Notes: generated by a model from the sequence alone, not told the origin. A DNA stretch of 11,448 nucleotides from an uncultured Haloferula sp. (GCA_946885645.1 CAMPGU010000122.1:1-11448), one strand, 5' to 3'; shown: positions 1-7,268, counted from the stretch's first letter. A program made the numbers and translations.

Positions 1-862
1 CCCGATATACCGCCTCGGGAAGCACTTCCGGAAACGGCGGCTGGGGAGAGACGAGGTTCAAGGCGTCGCGGGGAACCTCGGCGGTTTCCCCGGGATTCAG
101 GCCTTCCTTGAGCACCTTCCAGCTCATCACCAATCCCTGTCTTTCAAAGACAAATGCAAAGGGAATGTCCCCGCCCGTGCGGTTTTGCAGCCGCAGCGTC
201 TCATCGCTTCCCACGGTGGTGGTCAGGCCGGGGTCGAAAGCCCCGATCCCGCGGTAGAAGAGGAAGCCTTCCGTTTCCCCTTTCGGGGTCCGGACGACGT
301 TTGCCTCCGGTACCCGCGGACGCATCCAGTGCAAGGACTCGCCGGGCCGGAACAGGATGGCATCCCGCGACTCCTCCGGGGAAAGGACCTTCGCTTGCCA
401 CTCGATGAAGCCCTTGCGATGCCGGGAGAAATCCAAGATCCGGCTCTTCGAAATTTCCGGTGTCACGATCTTTGGAAGAGGCCGCAGGGGCGTCATGATC
501 TCCCCGCCGCTGCGGTCGGGGTACCATTGGCTGATGGTGCCGCCTTCGAAGCCGACCTTCACCTTTACGTCGAAGGCCTTGTCCGAGTGGAAGTAGATCA
601 CGGGCGTCTCCATTTTCACCGTCACGCCGGCCACCGGGCGTCGGCCCATGCCTTTCATGGGGATTCCGTTCAGGCGGGGCACGTTTCCGTTCTCCAGCCC
701 GTAATGGGAGTAGGTGAAGAGGGGCAGGGGCGCCTCCTCGCGCTCCAGTCCTTCCAAGAGCACGCCGTCCGATCCGGAGACGGTCGTGAAGGTGCCCCAT
801 TCGTGGAGCGTGTAGGCGGAAACCGGGGCCGCCAGCAGCAATAGTGCGGTGATCGTTTTCAT
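1..862 (-). CDS. Exported protein of unknown function with N-terminal HEWGTFT motif (3' end cut by window edge)
   Basis: The reading frame is open from an ATG at 862 to the left edge: 287 residues are visible and no stop is reached. Residues 1-16 form a signal peptide (MKT, a hydrophobic run of Leu/Ala, then PVSA), with likely cleavage before YTLHEWGTFT. The mature N-terminus HEWGTFTTVSGSDGV, followed by an acidic EGLEREE stretch and a LPLFTYSHYG segment, recalls a family of unnamed exported proteins I associate with verrucomicrobia and planctomycetes; no function is known to me. The rest looks like a beta-rich extracytoplasmic protein (alternating strands around residues 80-110 and 215-245) with no membrane segment and no catalytic motif I recognise. 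A weak GGTGGA lies about 5 bases before the ATG. It is divergent from ompH with 159 bp between. The frame and start are confident, the function is not assigned. Confidence 0.8.
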   Translation of the reverse strand, partial: MKTITALLLLAAPVSAYTLHEWGTFTTVSGSDGVLLEGLEREEAPLPLFTYSHYGLENGNVPRLNGIPMKGMGRRPVAGVTVKMETPVIYFHSDKAFDVKVKVGFEGGTISQWYPDRSGGEIMTPLRPLPKIVTPEISKSRILDFSRHRKGFIEWQAKVLSPEESRDAILFRPGESLHWMRPRVPEANVVRTPKGETEGFLFYRGIGAFDPGLTTTVGSDETLRLQNRTGGDIPFAFVFERQGLVMSWKVLKEGLNPGETAEVPRDALNLVSPQPPFPEVLPEAVYR

Positions 863-1021
863 AACGATCCACCATCGCGCCGGATCTTGAGCCTGAACAA
901 GTTCGCACCGGCGGGTTTACGGAGAATTTACCCGCGCGGGCCGCGCGCCCGCGATCCGGCGAAAAGGAGTTCCCCAATCCGCTTTCCGGTGCTAGGCATC
1001 CGCATCGCCAGCAAGGAACCC
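863..1021. promoter_or_regulatory. Divergent intergenic region with GC hairpin and candidate ompH promoter
   Basis: This 159-bp gap must hold the promoters of the leftward exported-protein gene and of ompH. It contains a perfect 7-bp inverted repeat, CGCGGGC at 935-941 against GCCCGCG at 947-953. A second, smaller one is GCGGGT at 911-916 against ACCCGC at 930-935. The best promoter-like pair for ompH that I can find is TTCCCC at 970-975 and TAGGCA at 993-998, 17 bp apart; the match to sigma-70 consensus is poor, so this is only a guess. AAGGA at 1013-1017 is a plausible ribosome binding site for ompH. Confidence 0.3.
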
Positions 1022-1630
1022 ATGAAACATCTCATCGCTCCATTCATCGCTTTGGCCGTCACGCTCGGCGGGGTTTCCCATGCGCAGCAGGCCCGGCTGA
1101 AGGTCGGCACCGTGGACATGGAAGCGCTCTTCCAGAGCTACAACCGCACCAAGGAAGCCAAGATCAAGATGGAGGGGGATGTCGAGCGGGTGAAAAAGGA
1201 TCAGGCCGAGCGCATGACCCGCCTGCAGGGGGTTTCCGATGCGGCCAAGGATCTCGGCAAGCAACTCGACGATCCCACCATCGCCGATGCCAAGAAGCGC
1301 GAGCTTTTCTCCACCCGGCAGATGAAAGTCCAGGAAGCCCAAGGCCTCCAGACCGAACTCGAGGAGTTCCTCCAGCGGAAAACCCGGGCTCTCCAGGAGC
1401 AGAACAACATCGTGATGAAGTCGATCCTGGAAGAAATCCGGGTGAAGGTGCAGAAGCACGCGGAGGCCGAAGGCTTCGACTACGTGGTGGACAAGACCGG
1501 CAAGAGCACCTCGATGGTCCCCATCCTCCTTTATACCAAGGACGCCACCGACATTACCGGCGCGATCCTGGAGTCCATCAACGAGGGTGTCCCGGCTCCG
1601 GCGGAGCCGAAGAAGGAAGAGGGGAAGTAG
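1022..1630 (+). CDS. ompH: OmpH/Skp-family periplasmic chaperone
   Basis: The product is 202 aa and matches the OmpH/Skp family in length and layout. It has a signal peptide at residues 1-21 (cleavage after GGVSHA) and then the family's first strand, KVGTVDMEALFQSY. A long charged, heptad-patterned region at about residues 40-145 would form the coiled-coil tentacle. A closing beta segment around 150-170 (GFDYVVDKTG ... VPILLYTK) and a DITGAIL helix follow. In the family, Skp trimers hold unfolded outer-membrane proteins in the periplasm and pass them to the BAM complex. The tail is Pro/Glu/Lys-rich. The ATG at 1022 is preferred because AAGGA lies 4 bases before it and the signal peptide starts there; the frame is open further upstream to 887 but that stretch is not signal-like. 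The gene stands alone here rather than beside bamA, lpxD or fabZ. It converges on aroG. Confidence 0.9.
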   Translation: MKHLIAPFIALAVTLGGVSHAQQARLKVGTVDMEALFQSYNRTKEAKIKMEGDVERVKKDQAERMTRLQGVSDAAKDLGKQLDDPTIADAKKRELFSTRQMKVQEAQGLQTELEEFLQRKTRALQEQNNIVMKSILEEIRVKVQKHAEAEGFDYVVDKTGKSTSMVPILLYTKDATDITGAILESINEGVPAPAEPKKEEGK

Positions 1631-1643
1631 TCTGCTCCCGGGC

Positions 1644-1672
1644 GTGGTGATCCGGTAAATCACCACCGGATC
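1644..1672. terminator. Two overlapping hairpins between convergent ompH and aroG
   Basis: The 49-bp gap between the two stops holds GTGGTGAT (1644-1651) pairing perfectly with ATCACCAC (1659-1666). It also holds GATCCGGT (1649-1656) pairing perfectly with ACCGGATC (1665-1672). The two 8-bp stems share bases and cannot form together. There is no T-run on either side, so it is at best a weak or atypical bidirectional terminator. The position between convergent gene ends is the main argument for a termination or 3'-end role. Confidence 0.45.
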
Positions 1673-1679
1673 CTGCCGC

Positions 1680-2744
<1,065 letters not shown>

Positions 2745-2766
2745 GCGCGGGATGGAAGGGAAGAAC

Positions 2767-2850
2767 GAAACCAGAGGCAAGAGACAAGAAACCAGAGAGT
2801 TCCAAGTTTTGAGCGCTTTTTCTGGTTTCTGGCCTCCGGTCTCTGGTTTC
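2767..2850. repeat. Inverted repeat built of tandem heptamers, between divergent aroG and tlyA
   Basis: The left arm, 2767-2794, is four contiguous 7-mers of pattern GARRCMA; the outer two are both GAAACCA. The right arm, 2823-2850, is four contiguous 7-mers of pattern YGGYYTC; the outer two are both TGGTTTC. The arms are reverse complements block by block. Both outer blocks pair perfectly, and the two inner blocks carry four mismatches and one G-T pair in total. Looser pairing of GAGAG (2795-2799) with 2818-2822 extends the stem around a loop of about 18 bases. The right arm ends 10 bp before the tlyA GTG and the left arm begins 22 bp before the aroG GTG, so the element occupies the divergent regulatory space and both leaders. 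I know of tandem heptamers (STRR) in cyanobacteria, but do not recognise this one. Confidence 0.85.
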
Positions 2851-2860
2851 TCCTTCCCCT

Positions 2861-3589
2861 GTGAAGAAAGAGAGAGTCGATGCCCTGCTGGTCGCGCGCG
2901 GACTGTGCGAATCCCGGGAGCAGGCGAAACGCCTGGTGCTTGCGGGGGAGGTGCGCAGCGGAGACCGGATCGTGGACAAGCCGAGCACGAAGATCGCGGA
3001 GGACGCCCCGCTGGAGGTGAAGGAGAAGCCGAAATATGTCGGCCGGGGCGGCTTCAAAATGGAGGGGGCGCTGGATGCCTTCGGAATTTCCCCGGAAGGC
3101 TGGACCTGCCTGGACATCGGGGCCTCGACCGGCGGTTTCACCGACTGTCTGCTCCAGCGCGGTGCGGCAAAGGTCCACGCCATCGACGTCGGGACCAACC
3201 AGCTCGCCTACAAGCTCCGCACCGACCCGCGGGTGGTGGTGAAGGAGCAGTTCAATGCCCGCGGCCTGGAGGTCGGGACCTTGGGCGAAAAAGTCCGGCT
3301 GATCGTCATGGATCTCTCCTTCATTTCGCTGACGAAGATCCTGCCGGCCGCTTTTTCCGTGCTGGAGGACGGCGGTTCCATCGTCTGCCTGATCAAGCCG
3401 CAGTTCGAGCTGGAGCGGGAGGACATCGGGAAAGGCGGCATCGTCCGGGATCCGGCGCTGCATGACCGCGCGGTGGAGAAGATCCGGGCTTTCGTCACGG
3501 AAGACCTCGGGCGGGAATGGAAGGGGCTGATCGACTCGCCGATCACCGGGACGGACGGGAACCGGGAGTTCCTGGCGTGGCTGGGATGA
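2861..3589 (+). CDS. tlyA: TlyA-family rRNA (cytidine-2'-O-)-methyltransferase
   Basis: The product is 242 aa. Residues 1-60 are an S4 RNA-binding domain (KKERVDALLVARGLCESREQ, then LAGEVRSGDRIVDKP). Residues 60-242 are an FtsJ/RrmJ-type methyltransferase: SAM motif LDIGASTGGFT at 84-94, acidic Asp109, MDLSFISL at 150-157 and IKPQFE at 178-183. The K-D-K-E catalytic tetrad is present as Lys66, Asp151, Lys179 and Glu236. TlyA enzymes 2'-O-methylate 23S C1920, and type II members also 16S C1409, which affects capreomycin/viomycin sensitivity. The short length fits type I better, but this is inference. The start is GTG at 2861; it gives the typical MKKERVD N-terminus. The bases before it are pyrimidine-rich with no Shine-Dalgarno, and the heptamer repeat ends 10 bp upstream. 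The stop lies only 6 bp from the convergent cdsA stop. Confidence 0.93.
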   Translation: MKKERVDALLVARGLCESREQAKRLVLAGEVRSGDRIVDKPSTKIAEDAPLEVKEKPKYVGRGGFKMEGALDAFGISPEGWTCLDIGASTGGFTDCLLQRGAAKVHAIDVGTNQLAYKLRTDPRVVVKEQFNARGLEVGTLGEKVRLIVMDLSFISLTKILPAAFSVLEDGGSIVCLIKPQFELEREDIGKGGIVRDPALHDRAVEKIRAFVTEDLGREWKGLIDSPITGTDGNREFLAWLG

Positions 3590-3595
3590 TGGAGA

Positions 3596-4594
3596 TCACT
3601 TGTCCATCCACAGCCAGAGGATGTCCTTCATCCATAGCGGTTGGCCGTGGGTCGAGGCCATCTGAGCGCCAAAGTAATAGTGGAGCACGTGGAAGAACAC
3701 CGGACCCGCGAACAGGAGCGAGTCCAAGCGATCAAGCACTCCTCCGTGTCCCGGGATTCCCCGGCCCCAATCCTTGGCCCCGAGGGAACGCTTCACGGCG
3801 GACATCACCAGCCCGCCGAAGAATCCGGCGATCACCAGTAGCGCGGACATTGCTGCGGCCACGGCAGGGGTAAACGGGGTGGCCCACCACAGGCCGGTGC
3901 CGATCAGGGTCGCCGCCGCGCCGCCGTAGAAAAGGCCCTCACGGGTCTTCGAGGGGCTCACGTTCGGCGCGACCTTGTGTTTCCCGAACAGCTTGCCGAA
4001 GACGTACTGCATCACGTCGCTGATTTGGGTGACCAGCACGACGAAGAAGAGCAGCTTGGCGTTTTGCCCTTCGTAGCCGGAGATTGGCAGGTAGAGCAGC
4101 ATCGGCATGTGGCTCAGGAAATAAACGCAGGTGAGCACGCCCCATTGGATCCGGGCCATCCGCTCCAGAAAGCGGTCGGTATCTCCTGCCAAGGCGCTGC
4201 GGATCGGGATGAAGGCGAAGGCGTAAACAGGAATCCAGATGAGGAACATCCCGTACCAAGGAGCCCAGGCGAAGAGGAAGTGGAGCGGCAGGATCAGGAA
4301 AAAGACCCAGGTGAGCGTGCGATGATCGCCGCGCGGGGTCGGTGAGAGCGTGAGGAACTCCCGGAGCGCGAGGAAGGAGAGGATGGTGTAGAAGCCGAAG
4401 ACCCCGCCTTTGCCGAGGGCGAGGGAGGTGCCGAAGACCAGCATCATCCACCACCAGGCATTCACGCGCTGGCGCAGATTCACCAAGACGGGAGTTTCGC
4501 CGCCTTTCCGGACCAGCAGCTTCGTAATGATCGTGGCGATCAGCAGGACGGCGACCACGCCGCCCACCAGATAGAGTAATTCAGGATCCTGCAT
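3596..4594 (-). CDS. cdsA: CdsA-family phosphatidate cytidylyltransferase
   Basis: This membrane enzyme makes CDP-diacylglycerol from CTP and phosphatidate. The product is 332 aa with about eight hydrophobic segments, the first at residues 7-27. The CdsA signature is complete at 265-291: SAVKRSLGAKD, then PGHGG at 281-285, then DRLD. The upstream conserved block is also present (ISDVMQYVFGKLFGKHK with Asp193, then SPSKTREG at 213-220). It is longer than minimal bacterial CdsA and has a WWWMMLVFG segment at 47-55, as in the YnbB-type branch. It is the last gene of a minus-strand operon: its ATG at 4594 overlaps the end of plsC by 14 bp, implying translational coupling. Whether it is the only CDP-DAG synthase of the cell or an accessory paralogue cannot be told from here; the YnbB-like context favours a paralogue. 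No terminator fits before the tlyA stop. Confidence 0.9.
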   Translation of the reverse strand: MQDPELLYLVGGVVAVLLIATIITKLLVRKGGETPVLVNLRQRVNAWWWMMLVFGTSLALGKGGVFGFYTILSFLALREFLTLSPTPRGDHRTLTWVFFLILPLHFLFAWAPWYGMFLIWIPVYAFAFIPIRSALAGDTDRFLERMARIQWGVLTCVYFLSHMPMLLYLPISGYEGQNAKLLFFVVLVTQISDVMQYVFGKLFGKHKVAPNVSPSKTREGLFYGGAAATLIGTGLWWATPFTPAVAAAMSALLVIAGFFGGLVMSAVKRSLGAKDWGRGIPGHGGVLDRLDSLLFAGPVFFHVLHYYFGAQMASTHGQPLWMKDILWLWMDK

Positions 4595-5216
4595 CGTCAG
4601 AAGGTGATAGGTTTCCGTGCGAGAGCTCCAGAACCGCCTGGCGCGCGCGCTGGAGGAAATCCGCCTTGCTCTCGTGTTCTCCGGGATGAGGCAAGGGTTC
4701 TCCGAAGACCGCTTGGCCCATCACGGGTAGGGGCAGCAGTTCGCCCTTCGGCAGGATACGGCTGAGGTTTTCCAGGAAAACCGGCACGAGCAGGATCTCC
4801 GGACACTTCGTCACGAGGTGGTGCAGGCCGGGCTTGAAAGGAGCGATCTCACCGCTGTCGCCGCGCGTTCCCTCGGGGAAGACGATCAGATCGCTGCCAC
4901 CCGTGATGGCCGCTACCATTTTACCGAGCGGATCTTCGGCTTTCATGCGCGCGGGATTCCGGGGAATCAGCACCGCTTTAAAAACCTTGGAGGCTAGCAG
5001 GCGGCGGACCGGGCCTTTCTCCCAGTATTCGGCCGCGGCGACCGGCCGGGTCCAATTGCGCTGGCGCGCCGGAAGCGCCGCCCAGATCACCATAAAGTCC
5101 AGGTGCGAGCCGTGGTTGGCGAAATAAACCCGCCTCTTGCCGTCTTCGGGCAGGTCCGGGAGCAGCCGGACGCCCGTTGCCAGGCGGACTAGAAACGCCA
5201 GCAGCGTGCCGGTCAT
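4581..5216 (-). CDS. plsC: PlsC-like 1-acyl-sn-glycerol-3-phosphate acyltransferase
   Basis: The product is 211 aa with the acyltransferase motifs in order. NHGSHLD at 34-40 is the catalytic H(x4)D pair His35/Asp40. IPRN at 84-87, FPEGTRG at 113-119 and VPVF at 144-147 follow. The family transfers an acyl group to lysophosphatidic acid to make phosphatidic acid, the substrate of the next gene's product. There is a short hydrophobic N-terminus but no clear full membrane span, so it is probably peripheral on the inner membrane. The start ATG at 5216 overlaps the stop of the upstream CDP-alcohol phosphotransferase gene as ATGA, and its own end overlaps cdsA by 14 bp. The tight spacing argues that the three products work in the same pathway. 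The acceptor could be another lysolipid; only the acyltransferase class is certain. Confidence 0.9.
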   Translation of the reverse strand: MTGTLLAFLVRLATGVRLLPDLPEDGKRRVYFANHGSHLDFMVIWAALPARQRNWTRPVAAAEYWEKGPVRRLLASKVFKAVLIPRNPARMKAEDPLGKMVAAITGGSDLIVFPEGTRGDSGEIAPFKPGLHHLVTKCPEILLVPVFLENLSRILPKGELLPLPVMGQAVFGEPLPHPGEHESKADFLQRARQAVLELSHGNLSPSDDAGS

Positions 5217-5860
5217 GGCTTGGCCTCCTTCAGCCTCGCGGCCAAGCGCCGGGTCCGGCGGAAGATGGTCACGCAGGTGCCTGCGGCGATGAGATAGAGG
5301 GCGAATCTCATGATCTCACCGCGGGGAACGATTCCGCCCATGGCCGGTTCGGCCGCCGTCAGCAGCGAGGCGATGGTGAGGATCGCCATCCGGTGCGGCT
5401 TCGCGAAAGGACCGCAATAGTCCTGGATCCCGGTGAGGGAAGCACCCATCGCGCGCACGTAGGCGGTCATGACGGCAGCCCACGCCGCGAGCGCGCCTAC
5501 CCACGGCAGGCCCACGGCCCAAGCCGCGCTGACCAGGAAGATGCCATCCGCCAGCCGGTCCGGGATCTCGTTCCAGAGGTCCCCGGTCACGCTCTTCCGC
5601 CCGCCCTCGATGGCCACCATGCCATCCATCAGGTTGCAGATGAGGCGGAGTTGTATGCAGGCGGCCCCGGTGATCCAACCGGCGGCCCAAGGAATCTTTC
5701 CTCCCGCCGCGAGATAGGCCGCAGCCCCGCAAGCGGCAAACACGACGCTGAGGGCGGAAATGGTGTTCGGAGTGAATCCCGCCGCCGAAAGTTTTCCTGA
5801 CATGGATCGCGCCCATGCCATCGAACGCGTCTTCAGGGGGCGGCGGGAGGGATCGTCCAC
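5213..5860 (-). CDS. CDP-alcohol phosphatidyltransferase-family membrane protein (YnbA-like)
   Basis: The family joins CDP-diacylglycerol to an alcohol, making a phospholipid and CMP. The product has five or six hydrophobic segments. The signature region is at 76-101 (numbering from the GTG). The canonical motif is DxxDGxxAR(x8)GxxxDxxxD; here the spacing is exact but the first Asp is Asn76, the Arg is Ile84 and the third Asp is Asn97, while Asp79, Gly80, Ala83, Gly93 and Asp101 are kept. The flanking LRxxxNxxDG and NExxD pattern resembles, from memory, the E. coli YnbA group, so this is probably a diverged subfamily and not a broken gene. The alcohol substrate is unknown. The start is uncertain: GTG at 5860 (215 aa) gives an N-terminal helix of usual length; ATGs at 5914, 5890 and 5821 are alternatives. 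It is the first gene of the operon with plsC and cdsA. Confidence 0.82.
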   Translation of the reverse strand: MDDPSRRPLKTRSMAWARSMSGKLSAAGFTPNTISALSVVFAACGAAAYLAAGGKIPWAAGWITGAACIQLRLICNLMDGMVAIEGGRKSVTGDLWNEIPDRLADGIFLVSAAWAVGLPWVGALAAWAAVMTAYVRAMGASLTGIQDYCGPFAKPHRMAILTIASLLTAAEPAMGGIVPRGEIMRFALYLIAAGTCVTIFRRTRRLAARLKEAKP

Positions 5861-5952
5861 TCCGCTAAAATGCCAACAAGAGGGCGCCATCGCAAGGTAA
5901 TGAATCGGGGACATCTTGCCGGACGCCGCATCTACGGTTAGAAAGGGGGCAC
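5861..5952. promoter_or_regulatory. Divergent promoter region between the phospholipid operon and nadK
   Basis: The 92-bp gap separates the leftward phospholipid operon from nadK. On the plus strand it ends in AAAGGGGG at 5942-5949, a clear ribosome binding site that fixes the nadK ATG at 5953. The 13-mer TTGCCGGACGCCG at 5916-5928, followed directly by CATC, recurs ahead of pepP. No convincing -35/-10 pair could be placed for either direction. If the phosphotransferase gene starts at 5914, most of this region would be coding. Confidence 0.35.
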
Positions 5953-6807
5953 ATGAAGGTCGGCATCATTGCCAATACCGCCAAGGAGGGCGCCCGGAGC
6001 GCGATCGACCGCTTGATCGGAGCTCTATCCATCAGGGGGATCGCAACATCGCTGGAGAGGGAGGTCGCTGCCTTCTGCGGCTTGCCGGGGGGGATGGACG
6101 GGCCGGATTTGGCGGCTGGCAGCGATATCATCGCCGTCTTGGGCGGGGATGGCACGATGCTGAACGCGGTGGCGAAGCTGGGAGCCACGGACAAACCGGT
6201 GGCGGGCATCAATATCGGGACCCTCGGGTTTCTGACGAGCTGCACGGACGACGAGGTGGAGGTTTTCGCCGATGCCCTGCTGTCGCAGGATTTCAAAACC
6301 AGCCGCCGCACCCTGCTCTGCGCCAAGGTCAAGGGTGTGGACGGATCCGAGAAGGAGTTCCTGGCGCTGAACGAAGTGGTGCTGGCCCGCGGCCAGACCG
6401 GCCGGCTGGTCTCGCTCGCCGCCTATGTGGGAGGAGAATTGCTCAACCGCTACCGGGCGGACGGCCTGATCGTGGCCACCCCCACGGGATCGACCGCCTA
6501 TTCGCTATCGGCCAGCGGTCCCCTGATCAGCCCTTCCGCCGCTGCCTTCGTGATCACCCCGATCTGTCCGCACACGCTCAGCCAGCGTTCGCTCGTCATC
6601 AGCGACGACGTGGTGGTCGAGTTGACGCCGGAGAATGCGGACGAGGCGCCGATGCTTTTCACGGTGGACGGCCGCGATGCCGTGCCGATCCATCAGGGCG
6701 ACCGGATCGAGGTGGAAAAGGCCGCTCACGTCCTGAATCTCCTCCGCCTGCCCGGGCACTCCTTCTACGAGGCCCTGCGGCAGAAGCTGAATTGGCGGGG
6801 GGGCTGA
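5953..6807 (+). CDS. nadK: NAD kinase
   Basis: The enzyme phosphorylates NAD to NADP, using ATP or polyphosphate, in the cytoplasm; it is the only known route to NADP in most bacteria. The 284-aa product has the usual length and all family blocks. These are the N-terminal KVGIIANTAK strand, the GGDGTML motif at 64-70 with the catalytic Asp66, GINIGTLGFLT at 85-95, and NE at 140-141. ADGLIVATPTGSTAYSLSASGP at about 169-190 binds NAD. The C-terminal TVDGRDAVPIHQGDRIEV strand pair follows. The start ATG at 5953 has a strong Shine-Dalgarno (AAAGGGGG) at suitable spacing. It is divergent from the phospholipid operon and followed 44 bp on by the SnoaL-like gene on the same strand, so the two may be co-transcribed. 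Confidence 0.95.
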   Translation: MKVGIIANTAKEGARSAIDRLIGALSIRGIATSLEREVAAFCGLPGGMDGPDLAAGSDIIAVLGGDGTMLNAVAKLGATDKPVAGINIGTLGFLTSCTDDEVEVFADALLSQDFKTSRRTLLCAKVKGVDGSEKEFLALNEVVLARGQTGRLVSLAAYVGGELLNRYRADGLIVATPTGSTAYSLSASGPLISPSAAAFVITPICPHTLSQRSLVISDDVVVELTPENADEAPMLFTVDGRDAVPIHQGDRIEVEKAAHVLNLLRLPGHSFYEALRQKLNWRGG

Positions 6808-6851
6808 AACCGCATCGTCGTTGATTGGCGAAAACCATACAGTCCGAGTCC

Positions 6852-7172
6852 ATGCACCTTCCCGAACCACTGCCCGACTACTTCCGGGCCGCGAATGCCG
6901 GCAACGCGGAGGACGCCGCAGCCTGCTTCGCCGAGGAGGCGGTCGTTCATGATGAGGATCATGAGCATCGCGGCCATCTGGCGATCCGCGACTGGGTCGT
7001 GGAAACCACGCGCAGGTATTCGCCGCGCCTGGAGCCGCTTTCGGTGACGGATGACGGGAAGACCGTGATCGTGACCGCGGCGGTCTCCGGAAATTTCCCC
7101 GGCAGCCCGATCGAGCTCGAATACTGCTTCCAGATCCGCCGGGGGCGGATTATCCGCCTTGAGATCCGTTGA
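6852..7172 (+). CDS. Small SnoaL-like / NTF2-fold protein
   Basis: The 106-aa product has the layout of the nuclear transport factor 2-like SnoaL_2 group. An N-terminal helix pair (LPDYFRAANAGNAEDAAACF) is followed by AEEAVVHDEDHEHRGHLAIRDWV, the common H(x)G(xx)AIRxW block, and then beta strands (TVIVTAAVSGNFPGSP, IELEYCFQI, IIRLEIR). These proteins form a cone-shaped pocket and act as small-molecule isomerases, hydrolases or binding proteins; the substrate cannot be deduced. The ATG at 6852 starts at the first fold element. A TTG at 6825 is in frame and would add nine polar residues with no ribosome site; I reject it. There is no strong Shine-Dalgarno. It lies 44 bp after nadK and 96 bp before pepP, with no evident functional link to either. 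Confidence 0.8.
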   Translation: MHLPEPLPDYFRAANAGNAEDAAACFAEEAVVHDEDHEHRGHLAIRDWVVETTRRYSPRLEPLSVTDDGKTVIVTAAVSGNFPGSPIELEYCFQIRRGRIIRLEIR

Positions 7173-7221
7173 CCGCTCCCGCCGCCGATTCCGCAGCTTT
7201 CGCCAAGATTTCGGCGGCCCC

Positions 7222-7260
7222 TTGAAATCACGTTGCCGGACGCCGGGGCATCCGCTGGAG
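7222..7260 (+). promoter_or_regulatory. Candidate promoter/leader and ribosome binding site of pepP
   Basis: Between the SnoaL-like gene and pepP lie TTGAAA (7222-7227), the 13-mer TTGCCGGACGCCG (7233-7245) shared with the nadK leader, and GGGCATC (7246-7252). GGAG at 7257-7260 sits 8 bases before the pepP ATG and decides that start over an in-frame TTG at 7233. The ribosome site is well supported; the promoter assignment is a guess because no -10 lies at normal spacing from TTGAAA. Confidence 0.3.
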
Positions 7261-7268
7261 TGCAGCCC

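Noticed and set aside
201..977. 258-residue minus-strand frame overlapping the left exported-protein gene
   Set aside because: The translation is Arg/Pro/Gly/His-rich nonsense. A different frame from 862 gives a clean signal peptide and the HEWGTFT motif and stays open to the edge.
2745..2780. TTG start at 2780 for the DAHP synthase
   Set aside because: The extra 12 residues would be encoded partly by the heptamer repeat, have no counterpart in AroG and no ribosome binding site. GTG at 2744 places the conserved DDLRI as in AroG.
2767..2850. CRISPR array or IS end
   Set aside because: The repeat unit is only 7 bp without spacers, and no transposase, target duplication or cas gene is present.
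5916..6824. 302-residue plus-strand frame overlapping nadK
   Set aside because: Off-frame of nadK, rich in Gly/Arg/His/Pro, while the nadK frame carries GGDG, NE and TGSTAY motifs and a strong ribosome site.
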